Shown piece by piece: positions 8,455 to 17,677 of a stretch of DNA of 64,000 nucleotides. The notes under the pieces are model-generated. The model saw only the letters and a program-made list of their open reading frames with translations. It was not told the DNA's origin and did no database searches. Within the stretch, counting starts at the first letter, position 1, and every line of letters starts with the position of its first letter. The DNA is taken from the NCBI RefSeq assembly GCF_017676345.1, contig NZ_JAFFZM010000003.1, positions 372,001 to 436,000 on the forward strand, read 5' to 3'. The DNA is from Streptomyces smyrnaeus. GTDB taxonomy: Bacteria; Actinomycetota; Actinomycetes; Streptomycetales; Streptomycetaceae. The translations under genes and the position numbers were made by a program.

Positions 8455-9021
8455 TCAGCGCTTCGATGCGCCGGGAAACACGACCGGACCGATCCGGTAC
8501 AGCACTTCCGGCAGGTGGCCGTCCTCGGGGAAGAGGGCGGCGTCGAACAGCACGTCCTTGGCGACCGCGGCCGAGTGGCGCTGCGCGTAGGAGGTGAACA
8601 GCCGGTTGGAGGGGGTGTTGTCCGGGGTGACCGTGGTCTCGACGGTGTCGATGCCGTGCTCCTCGGCGACGCGGAGCGTCAGCCCGTCCAGCATCGCCGC
8701 CGCGAGCCCGCGGCCCCGGGCCGCCTCGTCCACGGCGACCTGCCAGACGAGGAGGGTGCCCGGCTGCTGCGGACGGATGTAGCCGGTGATGAAACCGACC
8801 GGCTCGCCCGCGCCGTCCCGGGCGACCACCGAGGTCGCGGCGAAGTCGCGGCACCACAGCAGGTAGCTGTACGAGGAGTTCAGATCGAGGGTCTTCGAGT
8901 CGCGGGCGATGCGCCAGATCGCGGCTCCGTCGTCCACACGGGGTGTGTCGAGCTTCAGTCCCTCCGGCATTTCGAGAAAGTCTCTATGGGCACGTGCATG
9001 GTCTGCTTGTGCGGCGGTCAT
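8455..9021 (-). CDS. ectA: L-2,4-diaminobutyrate acetyltransferase EctA
   Basis: GNAT enzyme that acetylates the gamma-amino group of diaminobutyrate. In 188 residues it shows the EctA block LDLNSSYSYLLWCRDFAATS and the acetyl-CoA-binding VDEAARGRGLAAAMLDGL. ATG at 9021 is not preceded by a good Shine-Dalgarno. A GGGTAAATT sequence a few bases upstream may be a -10 element giving a very short leader. It is the first gene of ectABCD. Confidence 0.95.
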   Translation of the reverse strand: MTAAQADHARAHRDFLEMPEGLKLDTPRVDDGAAIWRIARDSKTLDLNSSYSYLLWCRDFAATSVVARDGAGEPVGFITGYIRPQQPGTLLVWQVAVDEAARGRGLAAAMLDGLTLRVAEEHGIDTVETTVTPDNTPSNRLFTSYAQRHSAAVAKDVLFDAALFPEDGHLPEVLYRIGPVVFPGASKR

Positions 9022-9487
9022 GCGAATTCAATTTACCCAGCAGAATCTGAAACTGCACGGGGGAAAGGGGTTACGTGGAAGGGGGCCTCTGTGTTATCGC
9101 GCGCGGGCGGGCGGGCGCGCTGGACCGTCGCGCTCGGCCCCTGCTTAAGCGGATATGTCCGTGTATAGCAGTCGACTTGTTGAGTGCGTCACAGTCCGAT
9201 AACGTCCTTGAGAACCACCGGGGATTAGCGCGGCGAAGCTGCGACGAAGCTAACGAAATCTTAGCGTTTGAGCTGGCGGAAAGCGGGCAGAAGAATACGG
9301 GCGACTACACCCGAAAAGCTCCCTGGATTGCATCGTAAAGCCGGAGCTTACGGCGTGTCTGCGTTTTCGCCGATCTCTTTCTTCGCTTTCGTGCCCACCG
9401 GCGTTCACCCGGCGGCCGTCCGCGCCCTGCGCCGGGCCGGGAACGCTCTCTGGACGCCGCCCTGTGACGCACTCGTACAGTGCGGGC
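9022..9487. promoter_or_regulatory. divergent ectA / amidohydrolase control region
   Basis: 466 bp without a credible gene. On the minus strand GGGTAAATT lies just upstream of ectA and recalls the GGGTAA/T -10 box of osmotic-stress sigma-B-type promoters, although a matching -35 is not at the right distance. On the plus strand TACAGT (9476-9481) sits six bases before the amidohydrolase ATG, with TGGACG at 9451-9456, the look of a leaderless promoter. The middle is less GC-rich than its surroundings. Confidence 0.4.
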
Positions 9488-10582
9488 ATGAGCGAGTGCG
9501 CGAGTCTGCATATCAAGGGGCGGGTGCTGGTCGGGCCCGAGGACGTACGGGACGAACTGTGGGTGGTGGACGGGCGCGTCACCTATGAGCGGCCGGTCCG
9601 GGGCGGCGGCGAGCCCACCGAGCTGACCGGCTGGGTGCTGCCGGGCCTGGTGGACGCGCACTGCCACGTCGGACTGGACGCGCACGGCCCCGTGGACGAC
9701 TCGACCAGCGAGAAGCAGGCGCTCACCGACCGGGAGGCGGGCGCGCTGCTGCTGCGCGACGCCGGGTCGCCCTCCGACACCCGCTGGATCGACGAGAGGG
9801 ACGACCTGCCCCGCATCATCCGCGCAGGCCGCCACATCGCCCGTACGCGCCGCTACATCCGCAACTACGCACACGAGATCGAGCCCGGCGACCTGGCGGC
9901 GTACGTGCGCCGCGAGGCGCGCCGAGGCGACGGCTGGGTCAAGCTCGTCGGCGACTGGATCGACCGCGACAAGGGCGACCTGAGCTCCTGCTGGCCGCGC
10001 TGGGCCGTCGAGGAGGCCATCGCGGCGGCCCATGAGGAGGGTGCCCGGGTGACCGCGCACTGCTTCGCCGAGGACTCGCTGCCGGATCTGGTGGAGTCCG
10101 GCATCGACTGCATCGAGCACGCCACCGGGCTGACGGAGGAGACCATCCCGCTGCTCGCCGAGCGCGGCGTCGCCATCGTGCCCACCCTGGTCAACATCGC
10201 CACCTTCCCGACCCTCGCGGCGGGCGGCGAGGGGAAGTTCCCCCGCTGGGCCTCCCACATGCGCGAGCTGCACGCCCGCCGCTACGACACCGTGCGCGCC
10301 GCCTGGGAGGCGGGCATCCCCGTCTTCACCGGCACCGACGCGGGCGGGTCCCTGGCGCACGGGCTCGTCGGCCAGGAGGTCGGCGAACTGGTCAAGGCGG
10401 GCATACCGGTGCGGGATGCTCTGTCCGCCGCGACGTGGGGCGCCCGGGATTGGCTCGGGCGCCCCGGTTTGGCCGAGGGTGCCCCCGCGGATTTCGTTCT
10501 TTACGAGACCGACCCACGGGCGGATGTGCGCGTGCTCGAGGCTCCGAGCCATGTGGTGTTGCGGGGCCGTGTCGTGCGGTGA
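9488..10582 (+). CDS. amidohydrolase-family metal-dependent hydrolase
   Basis: 364 residues. The metal-binding HCH of strand 1 (His58, His60 in GLVDAHCHVGLD) is present. Further ligands are likely in WVKLVGDW (bridging Lys), TAHCF and CIEHATG, and the late Asp in FTGTDAGG. This is the imidazolonepropionase/prolidase-like branch that opens cyclic amides or peptides; the substrate is not evident. ATG at 9488 with a -10-like TACAGT six bases upstream implies a leaderless mRNA; an in-frame GTG at 9464 is less likely. Confidence 0.88.
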   Translation: MSECASLHIKGRVLVGPEDVRDELWVVDGRVTYERPVRGGGEPTELTGWVLPGLVDAHCHVGLDAHGPVDDSTSEKQALTDREAGALLLRDAGSPSDTRWIDERDDLPRIIRAGRHIARTRRYIRNYAHEIEPGDLAAYVRREARRGDGWVKLVGDWIDRDKGDLSSCWPRWAVEEAIAAAHEEGARVTAHCFAEDSLPDLVESGIDCIEHATGLTEETIPLLAERGVAIVPTLVNIATFPTLAAGGEGKFPRWASHMRELHARRYDTVRAAWEAGIPVFTGTDAGGSLAHGLVGQEVGELVKAGIPVRDALSAATWGARDWLGRPGLAEGAPADFVLYETDPRADVRVLEAPSHVVLRGRVVR

Positions 10583-10620
10583 CGGGGAGGGGGTGCCCCT
10601 TGGCGTAGTTCGCGGTCTGC

Positions 10621-10660
10621 GGGTGCTCCCCCAGCCTCCGGCCGGGCGGTACCCCCAGGG
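10621..10660. repeat. dispersed Streptomyces-type CCCCCAG/GGTACCCCCAG repeat
   Basis: GGTGCTCCCCCAG and GGTACCCCCAG flank the palindrome CCGGCCGG. Elements built this way are scattered through intergenic regions of streptomycete chromosomes. It lies between the amidohydrolase and carboxyltransferase genes and may act as a terminator-like structure. Confidence 0.5.
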
Positions 10661-10717
10661 GCGCAGGGTGGGCAGGCGCAGCCCCCACGCCGGGCACGCG
10701 TACGGCAACCTGGAGAC

Positions 10718-12130
10718 ATGAGGCCAACGGCACGCACCTTGCTGTCCCAGGTGGCGAGTGGGTTCACGGAGTTCGACCCGCCCAAGGATCGGCCCTCGAA
10801 AGCGGACGGCCCACTGGGGTGGCCCGGATACGACGAGATGCGCGCGCAAGCGCAAGCCCGCACCGGTGAGAGCGAATCCGTGGTGTCCGGCACAGGCCGC
10901 ATCGGCGAAGCCGAGACCGTACTGCTCTGCTTCGAGTTCGGTTACCTGGGCGGCTCCCTCGGCGAACGCACCGGCGACCTCATCGAGGCGGCCCACACCA
11001 CGGCGCGCGAGCTGGGGCTGCCCGTCGTCACGCTGGTGGCCACCGGCGGCAGCCGGATGCAGGAGGGCATGCGCGCCCTCGTCCAGCTCCAGCGGGTGGC
11101 CCGGCAGACCGCGCTGACCGCCGCCGCCGGGCTGCCGCAGCTGGCGGTCGTCCGCGACCCGACGACGGGCGGCGGCTGGGCCACCCTCGCCGCGGGGGCC
11201 GACGTGGTGCTCGGCCTGCCCGGCGCACAGGCCGCCTTCGCCGGCTCGCGGGTACGGCCCCCCGACGCCGATCCCGCCGCGTACACCGTCGAGGCCCAGC
11301 ACGCCGCCGGCCACATCGACCGGATCGTGCCGGAAGCCGAGCTGCCCACGGCACTCTCCCGCTGGCTCGCCCTGCTGGGCGGCAGCGCCGACCGGCCCCG
11401 GCGGCCCGAGCCCGTCCCGGTGCCGTACGCGCTGCCCGGTCCGACCGCCTGCGGCCGACTGCCCGACAGCGGCCCGGAAGCCGTCGCGCGGGCCCGTGCG
11501 GCGGGCCGCCCCCGTGCCGCCGCCTACCTGGACGCCTTCCTCACCGGCCGCGAGGAGATCGGCGGCGACCGCTGCTCGGGCACCGACGCGGGCGTGCTGT
11601 GCGGGTTCGGGCTGCACGAGGGCCGTACGGTCGCCTACGCGGCGCAGTGCGGCACACCGACCCGCCCGGCCGGCTACCGCACCGTCGCCCGCCTCGTCCG
11701 GATGGCCGGACGGCTGCGCATCCCCGTCCTCACCCTGATCGACACGCCCGGTGCCGCCAACGGGCCCGAGGACGAGCGGGCGGGCGCGGGCCCCGCCATC
11801 GCCGAGGTGTTCACCGCCGTCGCCGAGGCCACCGTCCCGATCACCTCGCTGCTCATCGGCGAGGGCGGCTCGGGCGGCGCCCTCGCACTGGCCGCCCCCG
11901 GCCGACTGTGGGTCACCCCGGACAGCTACTTCTCCGTCATCGCGCCGGAGGCGGCCGCCGCCATCCTCAAACGGGACCCCGACCAGGTGCCCCGGACCGC
12001 CGAGGAGCTGCGGCTGCGCCCCCAGGACGCCGTCGAGCTGGGTGTGGCGCGCGGAGTGGTGGAAACGGCACACGGCGCGGCGAGGACACCCGGCGTCCCC
12101 CGGCCGGAGCGCCGGCCCGACGAGGAATAG
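10718..12130 (+). CDS. acyl-CoA carboxylase carboxyltransferase, beta-alpha fused
   Basis: 470 residues carry two crotonase-fold halves. The N-terminal AccD-like half includes the glycine-rich TGGSRMQEGMRAL. The C-terminal AccA-like half includes LIDTPGAANGPEDE and GEGGSGGALALA, the oxyanion glycines. The zinc finger of bacterial AccD is missing. It should transfer carboxyl from carboxy-biotin to an acyl-CoA, but no biotin carrier or carboxylase gene is nearby, so it must borrow one encoded elsewhere. ATG at 10718 follows GGAGAC closely. Confidence 0.85.
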   Translation: MRPTARTLLSQVASGFTEFDPPKDRPSKADGPLGWPGYDEMRAQAQARTGESESVVSGTGRIGEAETVLLCFEFGYLGGSLGERTGDLIEAAHTTARELGLPVVTLVATGGSRMQEGMRALVQLQRVARQTALTAAAGLPQLAVVRDPTTGGGWATLAAGADVVLGLPGAQAAFAGSRVRPPDADPAAYTVEAQHAAGHIDRIVPEAELPTALSRWLALLGGSADRPRRPEPVPVPYALPGPTACGRLPDSGPEAVARARAAGRPRAAAYLDAFLTGREEIGGDRCSGTDAGVLCGFGLHEGRTVAYAAQCGTPTRPAGYRTVARLVRMAGRLRIPVLTLIDTPGAANGPEDERAGAGPAIAEVFTAVAEATVPITSLLIGEGGSGGALALAAPGRLWVTPDSYFSVIAPEAAAAILKRDPDQVPRTAEELRLRPQDAVELGVARGVVETAHGAARTPGVPRPERRPDEE

Positions 12131-12158
12131 CGGGCGCGCGGCGGTGGTTCGAGCGGAC

Positions 12159-12914
12159 ATGCGCGTAGAGATCTGGTCGGACATCGCCTGCCCCTGGTGC
12201 TACATAGGCAAGGCCCGTTTCGAGAAGGGCCTGGCGGCCTTCGCCCACCGCGACGAGGTGGAGGTGGTGCACCGTTCCTTCGAGCTCGACCCGAACGCGG
12301 GCGCGCCGACCGGGCTGCCGGTCACCCGGCTGCTGGCGGACAAGTACGGGCTGACGCCCGAGCAGGCCCGGGCGGCCGAGGCGCGGGTCGCCGAGACCGC
12401 GCACGCGGAGGGCCTGGGCTATGCGTCCGGGCGCCTGATGAACGGCTCCACCTTCGCGCTGCACCGCCTGCTGCACCACGCCGCGCGGCAGGGCCCCGCG
12501 GTGCACGCCGCGCTGCTGGACGCCTTCTACCGCGCCAACTTCGCCGACCTGCGGCCCCTCGGCGAGCCGGAGACGGTCGTCTCGGTCGCCACCGGTGCCG
12601 GGCTCGACGAGGCCGAGGTGCGCCGGGTGCTCGCCGACGAGGACGCCTACGCCGAGGACGTGCGCGCCGACGAGCGCGAGGCGGCGGCGCTCGGCGCCAC
12701 CGGGGTGCCGTTCTTCGTGCTGGACCGCCGCTTCGGTGTCTCCGGCGGACAGCCCGCCGAGGTCTTCACCCAGGCGCTGGAGCAGGCGTATGCGGCCGCG
12801 GGCGGGCCGGTCCGGGTGGCGGCGGCTGCCGGCACACCCGGACCGGAGGGCGCGGCGGCATGTGACGATGGGACGTGCGAGGTGCCCGCCCAGCGTACGG
12901 AGGACGCGCCGTGA
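12159..12914 (+). CDS. DsbA-family oxidoreductase (FrnE-like)
   Basis: 251 residues of thioredoxin fold with an alpha-helical insertion. The redox motif CPWC is at residues 11-14 and the cis-Pro loop in GATGVPFFVLDRRFGVSG. No signal peptide, so it acts in the cytosol, as FrnE-type isomerases and polyketide-associated oxidoreductases do. The C-terminus has a CDDGTCEV tail with two more cysteines. The stop overlaps the GTG of the DUF1992 gene (GTGA), indicating translational coupling. Confidence 0.9.
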   Translation: MRVEIWSDIACPWCYIGKARFEKGLAAFAHRDEVEVVHRSFELDPNAGAPTGLPVTRLLADKYGLTPEQARAAEARVAETAHAEGLGYASGRLMNGSTFALHRLLHHAARQGPAVHAALLDAFYRANFADLRPLGEPETVVSVATGAGLDEAEVRRVLADEDAYAEDVRADEREAAALGATGVPFFVLDRRFGVSGGQPAEVFTQALEQAYAAAGGPVRVAAAAGTPGPEGAAACDDGTCEVPAQRTEDAP

Positions 12915-13315
12915 CCGAACGCAAGCCGCCGGGAGTCAGCTTCGAGAGCTGGGCCGACCGGCAGATCCGGGAGGCGGAGGAGCGCGGCGAGTTCGCGAAC
13001 CTCCCCGGCGCCGGCAAGCCGCTGCCCGGTCTCGACAAGCCGTACACCGAACAGTGGTGGGTCGAGCGCAAGATGCGCGACGAGAATCTGACCTACCTGC
13101 CGCCCTCGCTCGCCCTCCGCAAGGAGGCGCAGGAGGCCCGAGAGCGGGCCGCCCAGGCGCGTTCGGAGGCCGAGGTGCGCTCGATCCTGACGGAGATCAA
13201 CGCCAAGATCGACGAGGCGATCCGCCACCCCTTGGAGGGCCCGCCGCACCGGCTGGTCCCGTTCGACGTGGAGAGCGCCGTGCGGGAATGGCGTTCGGAT
13301 CGATCCCGCCGCTAG
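12911..13315 (+). CDS. DUF1992 (DnaJ subfamily C member 28 conserved domain) protein
   Basis: 134 residues matching DUF1992: SFESWADRQIREAEERGEF, NLPGAGKPLPG and a conserved WWVERKMRDEN segment, followed by a helical region rich in Arg and Glu. Function unknown; the family includes the domain next to the J domain of eukaryotic DNAJC28. GTG at 12911 overlaps the DsbA-like stop. It ends three bases before the convergent S33 peptidase stop. Confidence 0.85.
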   Translation: MTERKPPGVSFESWADRQIREAEERGEFANLPGAGKPLPGLDKPYTEQWWVERKMRDENLTYLPPSLALRKEAQEARERAAQARSEAEVRSILTEINAKIDEAIRHPLEGPPHRLVPFDVESAVREWRSDRSRR

Positions 13316-13318
13316 GAG

Positions 13319-14632
13319 TCACCGCTCGCCGCGCGCCATCGAGAACAGGTGCTCCAGCACCTTGCCGTCGCTGACGCGCAGCCCGTCGTGTTCCCACTCG
13401 CCGGTCAGCCAGGTGCGGACGCGGGGTACGGCGCGTGCGGTCTGCAGCGAGTGGTCGCGGTCGACGTACATGTCGTCGTCGTAGACCGCCGCGTAGACGG
13501 GCACCTCGTTGCCGGCCAGTCGCTCGGTGTCGTACAGGTCCGGCCAGTCGCTCCGTTCGGCCAGCAGCTGCGCCGCCTCGCGCAGCGGCACCAGCGCCGG
13601 GTCGAGGTCGAACATCCAGGGGTAGATCATCTCCCCGGTCAGCAGCACCGGTTCGCCGGCCGCCAGCGCACGCTCCGCGTCGAACTGCGGGAACTCCTCC
13701 CGCACCCGCTGCGCCGCCCACCGGGTGCCCTCGGTGCTGACCGAGCGCTGCGCGAAGATCGGTTCGTGCAGCGCGGCGAACAGCGGACTGGCCGCCAGCG
13801 AGACCTGCGCCCGTACGCCCTCCAGGAACGTGTCCGAGAGCTCCAGCCCGGCGGCGCCGCTGATCCACGCGCTCTCCAGCAGGTGGTGCAGCGTGTGCGA
13901 GCCGGAGCCCTGACCCAGCAGCAAGCCCAGGTACTGGAACCGCTCCACCGTCAGCGGACTCCCGTCCGGCAGCCGCACCTCGTGCTCGGTCAGGTGGGCG
14001 GCGATCCGCCGTACCGTCTCCACATCCTGCGGGTAGCGCGCGTAGTGCGCCGCGTTCTTGGCCGCGACCCGGGGATAGGACGCGCGGTAGACGTCCTCCG
14101 CACTGGTGCGCAGTCCCGGCAGGCCGCCTGTCACGAACGCCTCCTGGATGCCCTCCGGAGCCAGCGAGAGGTAGGTCAGCGTGCAGAAGCCGCCGAAGCT
14201 CTGCCCCAGCGTCGACCACCGTGTCCCCTCGCCCAGCAGCCGTTCGCGTATCAGCTCCGCGTCACGCACGATCGAGTCCGCTCGGAAGTGCGCCAGATGG
14301 TCGGCCTGTTGGGCCGGTGTGCCGCGCGCCGCGAGGGACTGCCGGTTGGCGGGTGTGGAACGGCCGGTGCCGCGCTGGTCGAGCAGCAGCACCCGGTGGT
14401 GCCGCAGCGCGACGCGGAGCCAGCCGTCCGGGCCGACCGGGCGGGGCGACCCGTTGCCGGGCCCGCCCTGGAGGAACAGCAGCCACGGCAGCTGCTCGCC
14501 CTCCCGCTCGGCTGCGACCACCTCCCGGGCGAACACCTCGATCTGTTCGCCGTCCGGGCGTGCGTGATCAAGCGGTACGGGGAAGAAGTGGTCGGTCAGC
14601 ACGATGCCGTGGTGCCGCAGCGTGGTGGGCAT
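13319..14632 (-). CDS. S33-family serine peptidase (proline iminopeptidase-like)
   Basis: 437-residue alpha/beta hydrolase. Oxyanion region LQGGPGNGSPRP (54-65), LLDQRGTGRST (84-93), the nucleophile Ser145 in GQSFGG, and a C-terminal WEHDGLR likely to hold the catalytic His. The GGPG motif is typical of prolyl aminopeptidases and tricorn-interacting factors. ATG at 14632 has GGAGGA upstream. It lies 40 bp after the CobC-like gene on the same strand and may be the tail of the B12 operon, though no B12 role is obvious. Confidence 0.88.
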   Translation of the reverse strand: MPTTLRHHGIVLTDHFFPVPLDHARPDGEQIEVFAREVVAAEREGEQLPWLLFLQGGPGNGSPRPVGPDGWLRVALRHHRVLLLDQRGTGRSTPANRQSLAARGTPAQQADHLAHFRADSIVRDAELIRERLLGEGTRWSTLGQSFGGFCTLTYLSLAPEGIQEAFVTGGLPGLRTSAEDVYRASYPRVAAKNAAHYARYPQDVETVRRIAAHLTEHEVRLPDGSPLTVERFQYLGLLLGQGSGSHTLHHLLESAWISGAAGLELSDTFLEGVRAQVSLAASPLFAALHEPIFAQRSVSTEGTRWAAQRVREEFPQFDAERALAAGEPVLLTGEMIYPWMFDLDPALVPLREAAQLLAERSDWPDLYDTERLAGNEVPVYAAVYDDDMYVDRDHSLQTARAVPRVRTWLTGEWEHDGLRVSDGKVLEHLFSMARGER

Positions 14633-14672
14633 AGGGATCGGTCCTCCTGTGGTGGTGACGGCGCGGGACCGG

Positions 14673-15776
14673 TCAACGCCCGCTGGGGGCGTGCGGCGTA
14701 TCCAGCGTCTCCAGCGCTCGGTGCAGTGCGGCGGTGAACCGGTCGGTCGTGGCCCGGTCCCGTACCGCCATCCGGAACCACTCCGGGCCCAGCCCCGGGA
14801 AGGTGTCCCCGCGCCGTACGGCGAAGCCCAGTGCGCGCAGCCGGTCCCGCAGTGCCGCCGCATGCGGGTGTCCCACCAGCAGGAACGGTCCCTCAGGCGT
14901 GGGTGTCGCCTCACTCAGTCCTGCCGTGTGCAGCTGTGCCAGCTGCTTGCGCAGATGGTCACGGTCCGCCGCGAACTGCCGGGCGGCGGCCTGTGCTTCC
15001 TCCAGCGCGTCCGGCGTGCTGCACACCTGGGCCGCCACCAGCGCCGGGGCCGAGACGGGCCACAGCGGCTGCTGGTGCGCCAGTGTCCGCACCGTCTGCG
15101 GGTCGCTCAGCACATAGCCGACGCGCAGTCCGGCCAGGCCCCAGGTCTTGGTGAGGCTGCGCAGTACGACCGTCCGCCCCGGCAGCTGTCCCAGCAGCGG
15201 CACCAGCGACTCCCGCTCACCCGGTACGGCGTCCACGAACGCCTCGTCGACGACGAGCGTGCGGCCCGGGCGGGCGAGCCGGGCCAGGGCCGCGGCGGGG
15301 TGCAGCACGGAGGTCGGGTTGGTGGGGTTGCCCACCACCACCAGATCCGCCTCGGGCGGTACGGCGCCGGCGTCCAGCCCGAAGCCGTCCTCGGGCCGCA
15401 GCAGCACCCGCTCCACCCGGTGGCCCGCGTCGCGCAGCGCCGCCTCCGGTTCGGTGAACTGCGGGTGCACCACGACCGGGCGGCGCGCCGGAAGGGCCCG
15501 GGCGAGCAGGACGAACGCCTCCGCGGCGCCTGCCGTCAGCAGCACCTGGTCCGGCGCCAGCCCGTGCCGCTCGGCCACCGCCCGGCGGGCGGGACCGCTG
15601 TCCGGGTAGGCGGCCAGCGACGCCAGCGAGGCCGCCAGCCGCTCGCGCAGCCACGCCGGGGGAGTGCCGCTACGGACGTTGACGGCGAGGTCGGTCAACC
15701 CGCTGCCGGCGCCGCGTACTTCCGCGTCCCCGTGGTGCCGCAGCGCGTCGTCCGCGGGGCTTCCGTACGCGTTCAC
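14673..15776 (-). CDS. cobC: CobC-like threonine-phosphate decarboxylase / histidinol-phosphate aminotransferase-fold enzyme
   Basis: 367 residues, class I/II aminotransferase fold. PLP lysine Lys210 lies in LRSLTKTWGLAGLRVGY and the Asp/Asn cofactor contacts in VVVGNPTNP and VVDEAFVD. Inside a cobalamin operon the expected role is supply of (R)-1-amino-2-propanol phosphate for the nucleotide loop. Sequence alone cannot exclude a histidinol-phosphate aminotransferase. GTG at 15776 overlaps the upstream stop (GTGA), so translation is coupled to the CbiG-type gene. Confidence 0.82.
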   Translation of the reverse strand: MNAYGSPADDALRHHGDAEVRGAGSGLTDLAVNVRSGTPPAWLRERLAASLASLAAYPDSGPARRAVAERHGLAPDQVLLTAGAAEAFVLLARALPARRPVVVHPQFTEPEAALRDAGHRVERVLLRPEDGFGLDAGAVPPEADLVVVGNPTNPTSVLHPAAALARLARPGRTLVVDEAFVDAVPGERESLVPLLGQLPGRTVVLRSLTKTWGLAGLRVGYVLSDPQTVRTLAHQQPLWPVSAPALVAAQVCSTPDALEEAQAAARQFAADRDHLRKQLAQLHTAGLSEATPTPEGPFLLVGHPHAAALRDRLRALGFAVRRGDTFPGLGPEWFRMAVRDRATTDRFTAALHRALETLDTPHAPSGR

Positions 15777-16249
15777 AACTCCCTCCCGGGAACGGCGATG
15801 GCGGCCACAGCGGCGGTGGCGCGCACCGGAGCGCCTGCCGCAGGCCGCGCTCTGGTCTTGGGCACCAGCAGCACCGGAGCGCCTCCCTGCACCGTCGTCC
15901 CGCTGCCCCCGCCGCTGGCCAGCAGCGCCGCGGCCTCGGCGACGGAGGGCGTGCCCACAGCCGTACGGGAGAAGTCCGAGGGGTGCGGCACCCGGACGCG
16001 GGCCAGCGTGCGGGCGTCGTAGGCGATCAGCGGCAAGCCCAGCTTGCGTGCCGCCAGCAGCAGCCCCGGCTCCTCGGCCCGCGCCTGGACGGTCGCCAGC
16101 GCCGCCGCCTCGCCCGCCGCCGGCCTCGCGGCCCGCAGCACGTCGTCCACCAGCCCCAGCACCTCTTCGGCCGTCACACCGGCACAGGTGCCCACCCCGA
16201 CGGTGACGAGCCGGGGCCCCGGTCCCGTTCCCGCGCCGAACGGACTCAT
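15773..16249 (-). CDS. CobE / CbiG C-terminal domain protein
   Basis: 158 residues with the CbiG_C/CobE pattern: VGVGTCAGVTAEEVLGLV at the start, LATVQARAEEPGLLLAARKLG in the middle, SVAEAAALLASGG and an Ala-rich tail. Members act in the corrin ring pathway near ring opening of precorrin or cobalt-precorrin 5, as a stand-alone domain or fused to CbiG. ATG at 16249 overlaps the cobB stop (ATGA). Its stop overlaps the next GTG, so three genes are tightly coupled. Confidence 0.8.
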   Translation of the reverse strand: MSPFGAGTGPGPRLVTVGVGTCAGVTAEEVLGLVDDVLRAARPAAGEAAALATVQARAEEPGLLLAARKLGLPLIAYDARTLARVRVPHPSDFSRTAVGTPSVAEAAALLASGGGSGTTVQGGAPVLLVPKTRARPAAGAPVRATAAVAAIAVPGREL

Positions 16250-17640
16250 GCCGTCTTCCCCGGTTCGTGCCCCGTCGCGCTCCCCGCCGCCCACCGCTCG
16301 GCGCAGCCTGCCACGAACCGCGCCGCCATCCGGGGCGCCGCCGCCCAGTGCACATGCAGATAGGAGGCGTGCACATTGCCCTGGACGAAACCGTCCGTAC
16401 GGCGCTCGGGCCGCACCAGCCCCCAGGCGGGCACCTGCCCCGCGCCCGGCAGCAGTTCGGTGCGGTGGAACTCGTGGCCCCGCACACGGGTGCCCGCCTC
16501 GGCGAGGGCGCTGTCCGCGACGGCCACCGCCTCGCGGTAGCCCAGGGTCAGCCGCTCCGCCATCCGCCCGTGCGCGTCGAGGACGCCGCACATCGGCTTG
16601 CCGTCCAGCTCCTGTGCCAGATACAGCAGCCCGGCGCACTCGGCCGCGACCGGCCCGCCGAAGGCCGCGATCTGCCTGCGCAGGGGGCGATTTTCGGCCA
16701 ACTCCGGAGCGTACACTTCCGGGAAGCCGCCGCCGATCACGAGCCCTGCCGTGCCGTGCGGCAGCGCCTCGTCCCGCAGCGGGTCGAAGCCGACGACCTC
16801 GGCACCCGCGGCCCGCAGCAGCTCGGTGTGCTCGGCGTACGAGAAGGTGAACGCCGCACCGCCGGCCACCGCCACCCGCGGCGCGCGGGACACCGGCTCG
16901 GCGCCCACCTCGGCGCCCGGGTCCCACGCCTCGTCGGGCAGCGGCGGAGCCTGCCGCGCCAGCGCCAGCAGCGCCTCCAGGTCGCACCCCTCGCGCACCC
17001 GCTCGGCGAGTGCCGCCACCGACTCCACGGCCTCCGTGCGCCGCTCGGCCACCGGCACCAGCCCCAGGTGCCGGGAGGGCGCGCGCACCACCTTCGTACG
17101 GCGCAGCACGCCGAGCACCGGCACTCCCGAGCCGTCCAGTGCCTCGCGCAACAGCTCCTCGTGCCGGTCGGAACCCACCTTGTTCAGCACCACGCCCGCG
17201 ACCCGCACCTCGGGGTCCCAGGAGGCGAATCCGTGCACCAGCGCGGCCACCGAGCGCGACTGCGACGACGCGTCGACCACCAGCACCACCGGGGCGCGCA
17301 GCAGCTTGGCGACATGTGCGGTCGACGCCAGCTCGCCCTGTCCGGCGGCCCCGTCGTACAGCCCCATCACGCCCTCGACCACCGCCAGATCCGCTCCGGC
17401 GGCGGCGTGCCCCAGCAGCGGTGCGATCCGCTCGGGACCGCACAGATACGCGTCCAGGTTGCGCCCCGGACGGCCGGTCGCCAGCGCGTGGTAGCCGGGG
17501 TCGATGTAGTCGGGGCCGACCTTGTGCGGGGAGACGGCCAGCCCGCGCCCGGCGAACGCGGCCATCAGCCCGGTCGCCACCGTCGTCTTGCCGCTCCCGG
17601 AGGACGGCGCGGCGACCACCAGCCGCGGTACCCGGATCAC
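16246..17640 (-). CDS. cobB: cobyrinate / hydrogenobyrinate a,c-diamide synthase
   Basis: ATP-dependent amidation of the a and c side chains of the corrin ring with glutamine as donor. 464 residues. The dethiobiotin-synthetase-like P-loop APSSGSGKTT is at residues 10-19, with VEGVMGLYDG and the switch VVLVVDASSQSRS. The C-terminal GATase domain shows GGGFPEVYAPEL, the Cys in AAECAGLLYL and the His in NVHASYLHVHW. GTG at 17640, 37 bp after cobO. Confidence 0.95.
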   Translation of the reverse strand: MIRVPRLVVAAPSSGSGKTTVATGLMAAFAGRGLAVSPHKVGPDYIDPGYHALATGRPGRNLDAYLCGPERIAPLLGHAAAGADLAVVEGVMGLYDGAAGQGELASTAHVAKLLRAPVVLVVDASSQSRSVAALVHGFASWDPEVRVAGVVLNKVGSDRHEELLREALDGSGVPVLGVLRRTKVVRAPSRHLGLVPVAERRTEAVESVAALAERVREGCDLEALLALARQAPPLPDEAWDPGAEVGAEPVSRAPRVAVAGGAAFTFSYAEHTELLRAAGAEVVGFDPLRDEALPHGTAGLVIGGGFPEVYAPELAENRPLRRQIAAFGGPVAAECAGLLYLAQELDGKPMCGVLDAHGRMAERLTLGYREAVAVADSALAEAGTRVRGHEFHRTELLPGAGQVPAWGLVRPERRTDGFVQGNVHASYLHVHWAAAPRMAARFVAGCAERWAAGSATGHEPGKTA

Positions 17641-17677
17641 GCGGCGGCCCCCCGGGGGTGCGCGGAGGAGGCGGCTG

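Noticed and set aside
9305..12184. 959-codon minus-strand frame opposite the amidohydrolase and carboxyltransferase
   Set aside because: No domain, low-complexity composition, and complete overlap with two well-supported plus-strand genes.
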